Origin: Takakia lepidozioides
Taxonomy: Eukaryota > Streptophyta > Takakiopsida > Takakiales > Takakiaceae
Assembly: GCA_030704615.1 (NCBI GenBank)
Contig: CM060732.1
Location: forward strand, 52,187,053 to 52,247,052
Direction of reading: 5' to 3'
Length of the DNA: 60,000 bases
In this document: one piece after another, positions 45,938 to 59,487 of the stretch
Layout: each line of letters begins with the position of its first letter
Position numbering within the stretch: position 1 is the stretch's first letter
Position numbers and translations under genes: made by a program
The notes under the pieces: generated by a model
The model's input: the letters and a program-made list of their open reading frames with translations, nothing else
The model's database searches: none
Told to the model about the DNA's origin: nothing

Positions 45938-48900
45938 ATGACAAAGGTCGATGAGGAAGATGTAGAGATGGTGGATGCAGCTTCTGCACCATCTCCCTCT
46001 CCTTTTCTTTTGCTGGAAGAACCGAAGGCTCGGGGAGCATCTCAAGCACCGACCGTCCCCAAGTTTGCTCCAAAAGTGAAGCCCCGAGGAGCTAAAAAAC
46101 AAGCATCTTCACATGGATCCGTCGCAAAGGCCGAGCGGACGCCCCCTCCGAAAGTTGAGCAAGCGTCGTCTCTGGGGTTACAACCTTCAATCCCAGAAGA
46201 GAACGGGACTGCAACATCATCAGCAAATGTTTTGCTTTCCCCCAAACGTGAAATTGAAACGCTTAAGCAGGAAAACCTAGAAGAGGAAACCTTTGGGGCG
46301 CCAGCAATGCTAACGCCTAAAGTGGAACCGGGGGTTCATCCTGCAAATGTTGGTGAGGGAGTCGTTGCGGAGTTGACAATTCCGAAGTCGGAGATTGAAT
46401 TGGAACCTAAGGAGGAGCCTATGGATCCGGCTCCTCCCTCATTGGCACAGGGAGACCGCGTTGTGCGTGAAATCGATGTTTTTCTTAAACCTTCGGTGGA
46501 TCAAGAAACGCAGGTCTGCACCATCTCCATCTCTGCCCCCGACTTGCTTGGAGAGGTGGTCTTTAGTGAGGTTGGCGTGAGGTTTGGAGATTAGGGCTCA
46601 GATTCCTGCTTTACCTGCTGTGGTGGTTTGGATTTTGGAGTGCGCAGTACAAGTATTTTCTTGAAAAGTTAAGAGTCGAACTGCCGACCGAACCACCAAT
46701 CTTTTATGGGATATAGTTAGCACGCACTGAAGATGCCAGTGACTCATCGGTTTTGATTGGATCCTCAGGTATGCTTAATTTGCCTGCTTAAGGTACTCCC
46801 TAGTTTGAGCTGCCTATTTGCGGTTCCAGAAAGTGACTGCTTAGAGCGTAATCAACATCAGCATACGAGCCATCTGCATCAGCGGACTCTCTCATGGAAA
46901 CAAGCTCGTCTCATATGATTTTGTTGCAGTCCACACATCCCAGAGTTGTTAGTAAGGATACTGTGGGATTGACTGTTTGGTGGAGACAAGAGGAGAGAAA
47001 AGGAAGAGTAAATATTGGAGGAAAAGGTGGAAATTGCTACGCACCTGAAACAAAAACGAAATCACTTCCCACTGCGGCAATAGCCTATAATGAAACATTG
47101 TGGGGGTGTGTAATTTGGTTGTGTTTGAGATGTTTATTGCAACTGCCTCCAGTCACAATTTGGCTTGAGAGTATCTTGGTGATGTGGGAGTCATCTGAGT
47201 CAATGAGGATAGATTGGGGTATTGGATGCAGCTCTATCTGTTGCAGTACCCACTCCGGCCATCATGGCGGCCCTATGGACTGGAGGAACGATGTCAGGAG
47301 GTGTGTATTGTTGCCCCCTACATTTTATTGAGCAAGCATGTGGTGGACAAGTTTGATGTCTCATAGGCATGCCCTTAAAACATTCCTTTCTGAGACTGAT
47401 GGTGGCCTGCTGTGGCTCCACATGAATAACACAAACCCACACCTTGAAAGGAACCGTTTGATCTTTCTTTGCATGGTTCGAGAATTGTAGCAAATATAGA
47501 CGTCATGATCTTGAAGGACAAGGGAAAGATGGCTATAGTATTGGTTGACATGACTTTAGAAGGCTGCACCATGCTGCAGACCAATTCATTTTTTAGCAGA
47601 GCTACAACATCGGTTCCTTGCATTTAGTTGCTCCATCTCAGAGAGAGGGGGACATTTGGTAACTGTGTGGGTGGTATGTCGAGTTTATTGATGTTTCGCT
47701 ATTGGTCTCTTGACTTGCTGAGGTTGCAGGTCCGGGTAAAACCCCAGCAGTCAAAGCTGGAAGTGGATCTTGTCATTGACACTGATGGAACGAACTATGA
47801 CAGAGATGCTGTCCCCCACCTTCAGATTAAAAAGCAGGTTGGCGGCTTCTCTATCTGAAAGGTTCTTGAAACTGCTTTTGAATCAGGACCTTTCTACTTT
47901 ATCCAAGTTGTGAACCAGGACACTACTGTTAGTTATGTTACAATATAAGCAGAGAGCATATCCAAACTACTCTAGCCAGTCCCCAGTCATTATAGAACAT
48001 TAAAGTGCCTTCAGTGAGAAGATTCTGTTTGCAGATCAGAAAGGTGACTGCAATATCTGGCTGGCAGGGGCTTGATTGTAAGGAGTCCGAGGTGTTATTA
48101 CTTTCTCCAAACTATTGACCATTTATTAGCCTCCACTCACTGTAAGGGAGAGAGAAACACATCCTACTGACAATGTAAATTCTCTCCTGTTCCGATATTG
48201 GAAAGAGAACATTTCAAAGCCCTCTATTTATGTAAGGACTACACACTCTGGCTCATTTCAGCTTCAAGTTATGTCGGAAAGTGTGAAGGAGGTGGATAAT
48301 AAAGATGCAAAAGATTTGTCGTTCTCGTCAGTCTGAATTGTGACAATCTGATCCAGCTTCCTTTACTTCTGTTTTGGCTTTTTGTGCTTGATTTTCTTGA
48401 AGCTGGCTCACTCTGGTGTCGTATTCTCAAAGAACATGATAAATATTTTGTGCTGAACATGTTTGTTGCTCCTAACTTTGTCTTTAGTGAGTAGTTGCTG
48501 ACTTGGCTGTGTACACCGTGCTGGGTTTCACAGACGCTGACTTCATCAAAGATGGCTTTGAGCACAAATTATGCCATAGGAGTGTTGCGGGGTAACCAGG
48601 TCTGTGGCTTTTCATATATGCATTTGGTGTCCGTGCTGCTCAAAACTGGACTAACTGAGGTCCAGTTGAAATTTATCATCGGCTTTCCTCTGCATATCCA
48701 CCATGCAACAAAGCCTCAGCCTTTGTAACATTCACACTAGGACCTGTCTTTTTCTGCAACTACATCATCCATATGCTGGTACCCACGTCCCTGGACCACT
48801 AGAAAGCTCAAAACAGTACGTGAATGAGGTGCATATCTGTGTGGACTCGACAACTTTGAAAGCCATGCATAGACACAGATGACACAATTGTCAAAGTGAA

Positions 48901-51900
48901 GATCCCTGTAGGCACAGCTGCATCTGCTGTGGCCACCGGTCTCCGTGGAACTCCCCTCCTTATTGTCTCTTTCCTTTATATGTCCCAGTAGAGCTACAGT
49001 CTTTGCAGACCCAGTTAATTTGCTCCTCAAGTCTCAACTGCCTCTTGCACATCCACACCTTACAGCCATAGATGACCAAGTGGTGGGCATGATGGTGAGG
49101 ATATTGTATGTTTTTTAATTCCTTTTGAGGGGTATTCTGGTGAATAAGAAGCCTTCTTTGAAAGGACCAACCAGACTGTCACTTAACCTCTTTTAGCTAG
49201 GCTGGAGGCTGACAAAGTCCCACCACTCCAGTCGGCCCCTTGGCATGTAGTGGGCCCGAATTCTTCTCTCCTTCTGTACCTCTCTTGCACCAACTAATTG
49301 CATTTGGTCTATGGCCTCAATGCTCTGCTAAACAAGTCTAATGATCATGTCTTCATCTGAAATATGCCAACTGAAGAGTTGAGAGTGGGACTTGCAATGA
49401 ACAGTTGCACTTGAATCCAATACGTGCTGTGGTGCAATTGCGGCCATCCATGAAGTACTTTGATGACGCAGACGCAGCTAAAACTAAGCAAAGCAAAGAG
49501 GCAATTGCAGCTGCTGACAGTGACAACGAAGAGATGGTGGATGCAGAAGCTTCTGAAGCCAAGCCAGAACTAACCCTTCTTCAGGTAGGCATCTCTTGTG
49601 CTCTAGGTACAGATTTTCCAGTCCCAATCCCCTTTCATCCCTTCCTTTTGTGGCAGTTATAGCTCTTCTAGTGCCTCGTGTTCTCTCTCTGTCTCTCTTT
49701 TATATCCTTCATTAGCGTATGCACACCATTCGAAGCTCTGATTGCCGATTAAAGATAACCATATCCCAGAAGGCTTTATGTAGAAGGTGACATACCAGCG
49801 TGTGCAACTCTTGCAGAATCCAAATGCAAGCGCATGGAGGCCACTATTCTAAAAGCATTGGGCAAGAAGGCACCGGGTAGGTAGGCAGATAGCAAAGGAT
49901 GTCATTGCATGTAATATGCTTAAATAGGGCCAATTCTCTACTGGGAACAAAACAAATGGCTGTGAAAGAATATGATGAACAAAGTGATTTTATTTGTCGT
50001 GTAACTCCAGTAGAGAGCAAGGTATTTAGCTGTTAACCAACTGTGAGGCACATGGGGCTCTGAGGACTTCTGGTACAAAACAGAACAACCAAATTCCCAC
50101 TTCAAAATACAACAACATTGCCACAGTGAAAGCGCCTCAAGGTGCAAGCCACCAGATGGAAAAATGTGTTATGTCTACATGGATAAGCATTCAAAGCTCA
50201 AGTTAGAGAGAGGTGTGCTCTGTAACGCCCACTCACATGTGTGAGTATGATGAGCCTGCATGGCAGTCCTTCCCTGGTTCTGGGGACTACTGTTTCTGTT
50301 GTAGTCAGACTGGTCGTGAGGTAATTAGGATGGCACGTTTCTATATAGCAGGTGATAGCTGGAATTATGAGCATTCTTCAGGGTATTGGGTCGTGGCATG
50401 TGCAATCAGGTCAGCATTCGGAGGCGGGAGACTGAGCGCCAAGAAGCAACTCGGCTGCAATCTCATGCTCATTTCAAGCAGCTTGATGAAGCTGAGGTGA
50501 GCCGAATCTGGTGGCTCTAGCATCTAGAATGGATTACATGCTATATTTTTGCAACTCCTTACTTTATTTCTGCTGGCATTAAGTTACACTGTCAGACAAG
50601 GACAACATCCAGAATCATGTACTCTTGATCACAACCTTGGCAAAGACAGCAGATGCCAGTTCATGCAGGGTCAGCTCTCAGACATGGTTAAACACTCTTC
50701 CTATCAGACTGAACCTCGAGTAATGGTGTCAACGTTGTTGCTCCCTCTTCCCAACACCTCTCTCACATGCTCAAATGTTGCAGGGTCTTTGGTCACAAGG
50801 AAAAGCAAGCATGGTCAAATGATCATCTCTTTCTCTTATTTGCTTGCCCTACATGTTACACTCTGCTGACCCACCGTTATCTGCGATGTTTTTCTTGCAG
50901 CCTTGGATTCCATTAGAACCACATGGAATGGACAGTCCAGTCACTGATGGCATTCGGCGGAAGTTGATTGCATCTACAAACACTCCCATTCCTTTCATGA
51001 TGCGACCGTATGCACTCATATCTCTGACTCATGATCCATTTGTGCCTCTCCTTTCGTTGTTCTTTATGGGCTCTCCACAGATTACCTGCCTGCACTGTTC
51101 TGCTGGTCGTGAGTCCACAAGTTCACTTTCCGGTGCAACTGTTCAGTTCAGGGGTGCAGCTTATGCGTTCCTAGATGCCTCTTCCTAGATGCCTCCTCTG
51201 GTAGATGTAGGGAATTGCTACATTCTTTCTTCTATAGCAAAGGTTTGCACTCTTTATGGTGGATATTATCTCTGACATGTTTCTGAGATGCAGTCTTGAA
51301 AGTGCTTAGTTAATTGTTCTTCTGAACTGAGTTTTGGCAGGGAGGACTATATTAATACATTGGTACCTGGCCGGACGAGTTCAAGTACCGTTGAGGTTGT
51401 ACACGAGGATGGGTCCAGCAATGCGGGGATCTCTAGGAGGTAAGCTCAGTAGATAGTGATTAAAGGCTGGCTATTGGTGGGAATAGGCTGGTTATTCTTT
51501 CGTGTTTCCTTTGGTGTTCTCAGACCGAACACAGATGCCCATCTGTTCATGCCCATCAGGTGTTATCCTGATTTGCTGTGCAAGAACATCTTTTCTTATT
51601 GTAGTCTCCCTGGGTAATATTTGTTTCTTCGTTTGGTGTGTAACTCTCGGTCTATATTGTGAATGCAGTTTTCTGGACACGCTGTCGCTCGAGGACAGGT
51701 TTCATGTACTCTTGTCCAAAGTATGTAAGTTAGTACTCGTGTGGAATATGCATTATGATATTCTTCATTTTGTCTCTATTTCCAATATCTGAGTGTTGAA
51801 TCAATTTTCGATGTAAACAAAAGATAGCTCACCATAACCTGTTTGGAAACAGGGCCGTGTCCAGGTGTTCGAATTTGAGAGACTGATGAAGATGGCACCA

Positions 51901-54900
51901 GCTGGTTGCACCGAAGCAGAAGTGCTTGATGTGTTGGGTCAGAATGCTCTCTTGGTCCAAGGCTGCTGGGTGGCTGCAAGTAGCCTTCGGTACGAGCCAC
52001 CAATGTCTATCATTCGAGATTATATTCTTTTCCTCTTTACAAAACATCGTGTGATACTCCCTGAACAGCTTGAGGAGCTTCGGGTCCCCAAGGAGGTTTT
52101 GAGGGAGATAATGCTCTCTCTTGCTGTCCAGCGCAGGGCCCCTGCTGGCTGGGAATTCCAGGTATGACCTGCATTGCTATCAGCTTAGGGTTTTGCACTG
52201 TATTGGAGGCACTATTTCCTCCTGTAATGCAGCCTTCATGGTCAGGCATGAGTTGGGGGTTGTATTCGAGGAGTGGACTGAATCCTCTGTGTCCTGGGGC
52301 CATTCCACGACATAATTATTGATACTTATTCTTTCCCGCTTTCTTCTTATAATAGGGTGGACTGAATTTGTTCTGTCTCTGGATGATCCAGCTAGAGAAG
52401 GTGTAGCCTCCCAATGTCGATCCCTCCTAATGTATTTGCCTGTGTAAAAATGCAATCCACTAGACAATGTGGGGAGAGGTATGGAGAGAAGTAACCATGA
52501 AGACCAGAAAACTTTTGGATATAACTGAAGAATGTACTCCAATGTGAGAGAGATATAGAATATAGTATTAGACTTTGATTGCAGAGGTGGAACCCTCAAC
52601 AAGGCAGTTGGTTCGCTCCAGTAGTGGGATGTACCTTTTATCATAGTGTTCACGGTTTCTGCTGCATTTAAACCGAGTTAGATGCCATTTCTGGGAAGGC
52701 AATTCACTGCTTGAGATATCTGTCTGCAGAATTGGGGTATTTCCAAGAGATTGTACTCATAAGACGTTGTTTGCCGTAGCCTTGTGGCCATTGACCCCGC
52801 GCCCAGTTTGAGCGGGAACAAAAGGGACAGAACCTACCTCTGTCAGGGGTTGACGTTGGTAGTAAGACTTACCTTCATATATAGAATTAATCCGGGTTTT
52901 CCAGATATCCTCTAGAAATCCCTTCACACAAGCATCAATCTGCTGTGTGTGATTTGCCCAAAAACTAGGCCTCAGGAGGGCCTGGGCTTTTGGCTCAGCC
53001 TCGAGACTTTCAAAGTTGGTAAACAGGGGTACAGGCACAATTCCCTTGATAGATTTGAAGAGAGCGTCACTTTGGTGAGAGAACCCCGGACAGTGTATCA
53101 GAAAATGAATACTGTCTTCAGATTGCCCACAACGGGCAATTGCACTCTCCCTTTCCTCTCTGCTTCTGTTTGCTGTTCAAAGGTAGGCTTCCTGCCCTGA
53201 GTTTAAATTTCAGTCTAGTGCCAAGAGTGGGTAGACCCTTGAGGTCATCCAAGATGTCCTCCCCCATGTCACTGACTGGAAACAAGTTCAGGGAAGTTTT
53301 CTGCCTAATATCATTTTCATCAGACAATCTCATGGCAACAGACATGGCTTTGGACACTACAGCCTCTAAGTCAGATTTATCCAGCAGGGTCAAGACTTGC
53401 GGTTCCAGGTCCAGGTCCTTGAGAATCTCTTCTACTCTCTTCTCCCAGGACTTAGCCTGTTTGACAGGGCGGTCCTGTTTCCAAGATATAGAGTCGATTA
53501 ACTTAGGATATCTGGTGTTGGACATATGTTGCAGCTGACCCCACCATCTGACCTTGAATTCATCTCGTCGGGAGCTTAAGGACGGAATGCCAAACTCACC
53601 CCGAACAGCCACATTGGCTGTTTTGGAGCATGCTGACATACACTCCTTAAGCACCCCACTTGAATGGATTCTAGAGACTTAGCCTGGTTGGAGTTATCAA
53701 CCCATATTGCAGATCCGTACTCCAAGGCAGGTCTAATAACGCGACAAAGCATGGTTTTCTTAACCTCAGAGTTGACCCCTCTGCAGTGGAAAAATTTAGT
53801 GAGCCCCAGAGCTTTGCCCTTGCCAGTTTGAACAACTTTCCGGATATGTGCATCCCAATTACAATTGGAGGAAAACTCAACGCCCAGGTAAGTGTAGGAA
53901 GGGAGGACCGGGATCTCTTGGCTACCCTTAAGATCACTTCCTCCCTCTCCTCTGTCGTTGAATGCTACCACTGCACATTTGCTGACATTAGCCTCTAGTC
54001 CCCAAAGATCAAAATATCTCTTCGCGCAATCAATGAACTCCTGGAGATTGCTTGGAGTCTCCCCTATGCCTGCGAAGTCATCCGCAAACATAAGGGCTGG
54101 TATTTCCAAGAGAGAGAGACTGGTAGGGATGCTCCTCTGCAACCAGTGATTGACGAGAGTTCATGAATGTTAAGAAGGTAGCAACACATTTACTGTTGAG
54201 TCATGGCAATACCATTAAGGAGGTCACCCGGACATATCACCATTGAAGGTAGTGGATTATACCAGTTACAAATGTGATGTGTTTTCTCCAGATCTGTTAA
54301 CCAACACCTATTTGAAGTACTATTGGGAGGAATCCTGCAAGGCGTTCTTGTTCAGAGCTTCTGTCTCTTGTCCCCCCTCCTCCCTACTATGCATTTTGGT
54401 ACACATTTAGTGCAGCCTTTCCTTAAGAAGAGTCTGATATGAAATTCATGCTGGAATGGAATGCTCATACATCTATGCATGAATAATAATGTGCAGGAGT
54501 GCGCTGACAAATCATTTATCAAAAAGCATCAAGGAGTGGCGAAAGCTCAAGCAATCCAGTGGATTGAGTCAGAGGAAGGAATCAAGCAAGCTGTCATGGC
54601 TCTCACTCCGTCCAGCCTCGACAGTCCTGTGGACTTGACAACAAATGTGGGATCTTGGCCTAGTGACAAGGGTGATTCCCTTGCTGCTACTCGTGGCAAA
54701 ACTCCTCATAATCGGCAGACGGCTGTACCAGCTTTGACAAACAGAACTGCAAAGGCTCGGGAAGGTAGATTGGGTTCGGTTGCCGATGGTGATCATGATC
54801 GTGGGAAAGGAGGTGCAGGTGATATGGAACTTACCGGTCGCATGACGATGTCCAAGGCCTCACAAGATGCTTTACCAGGCGCCTTGCGGGAAATATTCCT

Positions 54901-57639
54901 CAAGCATCATGTTTGCAGGTACAGGCGTTCTCTATCGCTCTCTTTGAAACTCCACATTGGTCAGATTACAGTGCCTGTGAGTGCCAAACCTGTGGACCTC
55001 GTGGCATCTGCAGGGAATGTTCAAAGCAAAATGCAAAGGTAATTAGCTATGTGGAGATAATCTGGAAAGGACCCTTTCAACTATCCAACTGGATGTGGGG
55101 TCCATGTCCGCAATGATATTGCAAGCGGTAGCATCCAACAGATGGCCCGGTGGTGAGGGCACAAGGCCTCCTTACAAGCGGTCGAAGCCACAGGTGTATG
55201 TTGGATGTCACCCATTATAGCCAACCCAGCTATAAAAAGGGGGGTCGCTGGGTCAACCAATCATCTCCTGGGGCACATGGTGGGTCTGTACAAAGTTTAC
55301 CAAGTCAGGATCTACACTCTAAGCCACTTGCAAAGGCTTGACTCCTGTCGATGGTGTCACTTCACCCAAAAGGGCTACTGCCTTCCGTTTGCTTCCATTT
55401 GGAAGATGTACACCTTCTAATGGTCGTAACCAGGGCAACATGTTGCCTAAACCTCCCCCAAAGACTTGAAAATTCCTAGGTACCCACACACTTGGGCTAG
55501 GATGCAGGCATATCTTCACAGAGACAGCTAGCTCGGTTCGTTCCTTCTACAAGGTCTTAAGGGATCAAAATATGAACACAGTTAGTACCTCAAAGGACAG
55601 TATCCTCTACCACGATTTCTTTACGCATGATCTGTCCTTCATTAATCAACTATTCACTACAAATGCAATAAGAGGGTGGAGTTGAGTGCCAAGGTTCCTT
55701 AGACAACTGCTTGTAACAATTTTGGTCCTTTTCCCTGGGTGGTTGTCCTCTTCAAGACATTATATGGTACTGCTGTTTCAGGAAAACACTGTAGAACAGA
55801 TCTGCTCATTTGCCTGGTGCTTGCATGTGACAGCCTGCAACTGATTTGTCAGAGTCTACGAGAGGGGGCAATCGACCGAGCTACAAACTCTAACCAACAG
55901 TCAGTTGCAGCTGCTATTGCTGCAGCTCAGGGAGCTAGTGCAGCACTCCCTGAGCTTGCTGCTGCTGTGAGCAAAATGGCCACAAACATTGGGAATGTCT
56001 ACTTTCTGACATCTTTGGGGAGTCCAGCGCTGGATCCATTCAGGTTTTGTGCCCTCCCCTTTTGTCCCCGTTGCCCTCCTCTTTATCCTCCTCCACCATC
56101 TTTGGGCCATCGATTTTTAACGTCTCAATCTGGACAGTAGTATTTACCTTGCTATCTCTGTGGCTTCAGGTAACTGTCTTTTTCTGTTCCATCCAAGCTG
56201 GGCATGGGTCTATGGGCACCAAATGACAACATCGTCTTTTTGTCTAAGATTCATACAGTTCCACTCCATCTGGCTCCCTTTTAATGCAAACCATTTGTGG
56301 ACCCATGGCTATGACAGGGTTGCAACACCAAGTCTAGTAACATTGCTCTTTTCTCCTTTTCAGAACTGGGCACCCAGGGGATTTAGTATCAATACGTCAG
56401 CTCTGTTAAACCACAGGAGATGGTCACCAAGAAATATGAACGAAGCAAATGTGCCCCTGGCTAGGAATGGGTCCTGGTTGGCCGTAGGCCTGTAAATGTG
56501 AGTTGGTTCTGGATTTTCGAAGTTTTCTTGTAGGTTTAAATAGAAGGAAGAGAGAGTTGGTTAGCTCAGCAACCACCCTGTTGTTGGACCTCACAGAGAA
56601 GAGTTCTCTGGTCGGTGCCCCTGATTGCTCCTCACTCCTTGGCAGGCCAAGGTTGTGAAGCTCTGGTGTGCTTTCCCTCTTCCTCATGGAGGGAGAAAGA
56701 GAAGCAAATAAAGAGAAGACTTTATAACATCCATAGGGCCCCTGAGAGCCCAAAGCATAGTGTACAACAACCAGGGCCCAATACCAGATTTACCAAACAT
56801 CGCGTGAATATAAGAGAGAGAGGGAGAGAACTGTGGAATAGAATAAGTTTTGTAATTAAGTGTGATCTGGGGTCTTAAAGGGAACTTAGCATAGAGAGGG
56901 CTTCCAGTTTTGTGAGTAAGGTGTGTGTTTTCAAGTTTGGTGTGGGGTGTTGACCCTTTTCCTTGCGACACAAAGGAAAGAAAGTTGAACAGGGGGAGTA
57001 GGCTGGACTTAACCACATCCTTCAATGTTGGCTGTGATCTATCCTTAAGGGCACGACCTTTGTGGGATGCTAACCCTTTGGTAGTTTTGAATCCTGTGGT
57101 GCTGACAGAGCCCTGATTTGTAAGACAGTCTTGCAGTTATGAATGTGATTGCTCTTATTGAAATTAGGACAACAGAGTGGGAGAAATGGTTTGTGGAGGC
57201 AGATAAGGGCCCCTCTTTCATTTAGGAAGGTTGATGGCATGCAGAAGGGTGGTTATTGCACTGTTGCAAGCCAAAGGGCCAAATTCAGGTCTGCGCAGAA
57301 CAGATATAATGGAAGCCTCCAAAATTGCTTTGAGGACTGAAGTACCACCAACAACCTACCAAAAGGTAGAGCATCCGTCCTTTGGTCAGGCCTTTCTGTG
57401 CCATTGCCATGCCACACTAAGAGTTGCATCCAATTGAGTTCATTACATTTGATGAAGATCCATCTCTGGTGGACATTATTAGCATCCAGGTAGTGGCAAA
57501 TCCTTGGAGCTGATTAGTAGCACCCATTCCCTTTGTCTGTCTCTCTGACTGTGGTTGACAACTGCAGGTAATGAAAGAGCTATGCTACACAAGGGGCGGG
57601 GCATGGGTTTTAAAACCAGGGGATGGACGTCCGCCTTAG
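45938..57639 (+). CDS. RPC5: DNA-directed RNA polymerase III subunit RPC5
   Basis: Fourteen exons join in frame: 45938-46513, 47232-47300, 47730-47837, 48534-48599, 49405-49584, 50410-50496, 50901-51007, 51341-51439, 51669-51720, 51853-52161, 54497-54918, 55834-56043, 57245-57365 and 57568-57639, giving 825 residues. All introns are GT-AG. RPC5 (Rpc37/Sin family) pairs with RPC4 in Pol III and acts in initiation, termination and reinitiation on tRNA and 5S genes. The N-terminal ~165 residues are acidic and low complexity. Family landmarks in order are VVREIDVFLKPS, LQYPLRPSWRPY, VRVKPQQSKLEVDL, LHLNPIRAVVQLRPSM, PEDYINTLVPG, SLEDRFHVLLSKGRV, a long winged-helix region (VLDVLGQNALLVQGCWVA), TNIGNVYFLTSLGSPALDPFR and a C-terminal wing VVIALLQAKGPNSGLRR...VMKELCYTRGGAWVLKPGDG. 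It looks functional. Confidence 0.93.
52757..54150 (-). mobile_element. 5'-truncated LINE (non-LTR retrotransposon) in an RPC5 intron, antisense
   Basis: The minus-strand frames start inside the reverse transcriptase: ALMFADDFAGI carries the catalytic (F/Y)ADD box, then SYTYLGVEFSSNCNWDAHI and VIRPALEYGSAIWVDN (thumb region). A region with RWWGQLQHM follows, then CGQSEDSIHFLIHCPGF (the Cys/His cluster near LINE C-termini), ending at 52757. There are frame breaks near 53620 and 53130. It lies between RPC5 exons 10 and 11 in opposite orientation, the usual tolerated state, and is truncated at the 5' end as typical for LINEs. Confidence 0.8.
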
Positions 57640-59328
57640 TGAAGTGTCCGGCCACTCTTTTAGCTTTCTCAATTGTTTTCGTCACAGACACATGATGATA
57701 CAATTTTGCAAGATTTAGTGACTAGTGGAGAGGAGGACCCTGTATTTTGTGGTCTTTGAACTACTGCATCCCTCCACTGTAAATAAGCCATGGGACAGCC
57801 TCCACAGATGCATGTCTTTCCGGAAATTCCCTAAGCTATACGCCCAGTGAGAATTTCCTCCTTATGGCTTTGATCTCAAAAATAATATGCCTATGTGCCA
57901 TTGGTTTCTTGACAGCAAGATGTAGACCATAAAGTGTCTTCTTTGATTGATTGAAGTAGTGTGGATCACTGACTATCTTTGCAGGATAATTCAAATTGGT
58001 TCAGTTGCTTATGTATTTGACGATTTGAGTTGTGATACCTTTTTCATTTGCATGCTTTACTTCTCACCCCTGTACACTAGGCACCGTTAGATCAAACCCA
58101 TGCTCTGCACAAGTCTCGCTGTGCATGTGAACTTGGCTTCCATTCCTTGGTTTCCTTCTGTCGCAATTTTCTGAGCTGCAAATCTCTGGCAGCCGCGCCT
58201 TAGAGCCTCTTATGTTTTCAGGTATCACAACAAAGGAACAAGAAAAGTTTAATCATCCTTGTCTTATTCCATGATGAAATGGAACGAATACTAGAGTGCA
58301 GAGGCTCAGGCACCATCCAGGCCTTCAATTAGAACTCATCTGTCAGATGTCTAGTCCTAAAAGCTCGATGAGCTGCAACTGTGGCCACTTCTCCACCTGT
58401 GAAAGCTGACTGCCACAAAAGATGACCTAGTCCAATTAAGAATCAGCTACACCCATATCTGCCAAGGTGTGGAGGCGATTCAGAGAGAGGTTGATGGTGT
58501 AATAAGTGAGAAGCTGAGGATGGAAGCACATGGGTCTGCTCTTGGAACACATGGAAGCTGTAGCTGCTCATCTCTTACAACATCTTTGTGCGCTCACCAT
58601 GATGGATGCCCAGTGGATCAACAGATTGAGCACAAATATAGGGGGTAATTCCTAAAAGTCTTGTCAAAGTCACAATGCAGTGGTAAAGACAGTTGATGGA
58701 AAATAAAAGGGCTGAAAAACCGGACATGGCCATGCCCTCACTCAAATGCTCCTATTTGAAACACACCAGAAGCTCGTAGAGGGCAGGCCATGAGTGCTGT
58801 CACATAATGGGGATCCTAGCAGCCTTCGAAAGCAGTAGGCAGCAGCCAAAGTAGGAGAAAGTCAGCAGACATCACTCTCAGCAGGCCCTCTCACCATACC
58901 ATTGGGCCAAAATGATATTCTCAACATTTCTCAAAAACATGTATGACTTTCCTTCATCTTGCTTGCCTAATGAAATTGACGTTGATGACGTGGCTACGAA
59001 ACGTGGCGACGATGACGTGGCGACAGACAGAACCCAATACCAAAGCTGTTAGGTTGGAGCCCACAACAGCTTGTAGCTTTTCTCAATGCTTGAATCAGTA
59101 TGCCCAAGCAAATTATTTCAGCTCAACTTGCATGATCTCCCAAAATGGAGATCCCTTAATTGACAAGCAGTTGTGGTCCACCACTCTTCATGACTACGTT
59201 GAGTATACCCACATTCCAGGTGAAAGTTGTAAGAGACAGTGAATTGTGAACCTAATGATGAGAATGAGTTTATCAACATGTAAATGCGTCAGTGGACAGC
59301 ACGCAAAGCCACAGAGCATACTCAGTAC
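57640..59328. other. Downstream of RPC5; no gene seen, three ACGTGGC motifs
   Basis: The RPC5 3' region and intergenic DNA. Between 58985 and 59025 there are three ACGTGGC motifs (G-box/ABRE core), two within GATGACGTGGC. No reading frame is recognisable. Confidence 0.35.
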
Positions 59329-59487
59329 CTTTTCAATGAGACCTTGCACCCCAGGGGTGGAGGGTGCTGCGAGAGTGCCAGCCTCTGTTTGAATAATTTC
59401 TGGTCCTTGTGCTCCAGCTTCTCAGCAAGAGTCACCTTCGAATGCAGAATTTGAGATGCCAAGGCTTGGTTGTATATGTGAAAATGC
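59329..59487 (-). CDS. Candidate internal exon of an unidentified minus-strand gene
   Basis: A single open frame of 53 codons is bounded by a good acceptor (CATTCAG) and donor (AAAAG|GTACTG). The product is HFHIYNQALASQ...KVTLAEKLEHKDQKLFK..., a soluble amphipathic sequence with the look of real coding DNA; the other two frames have stops. A possible upstream donor lies at 59742 (GAACAG|GTAAGT). I do not recognise the family. Confidence 0.35.
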
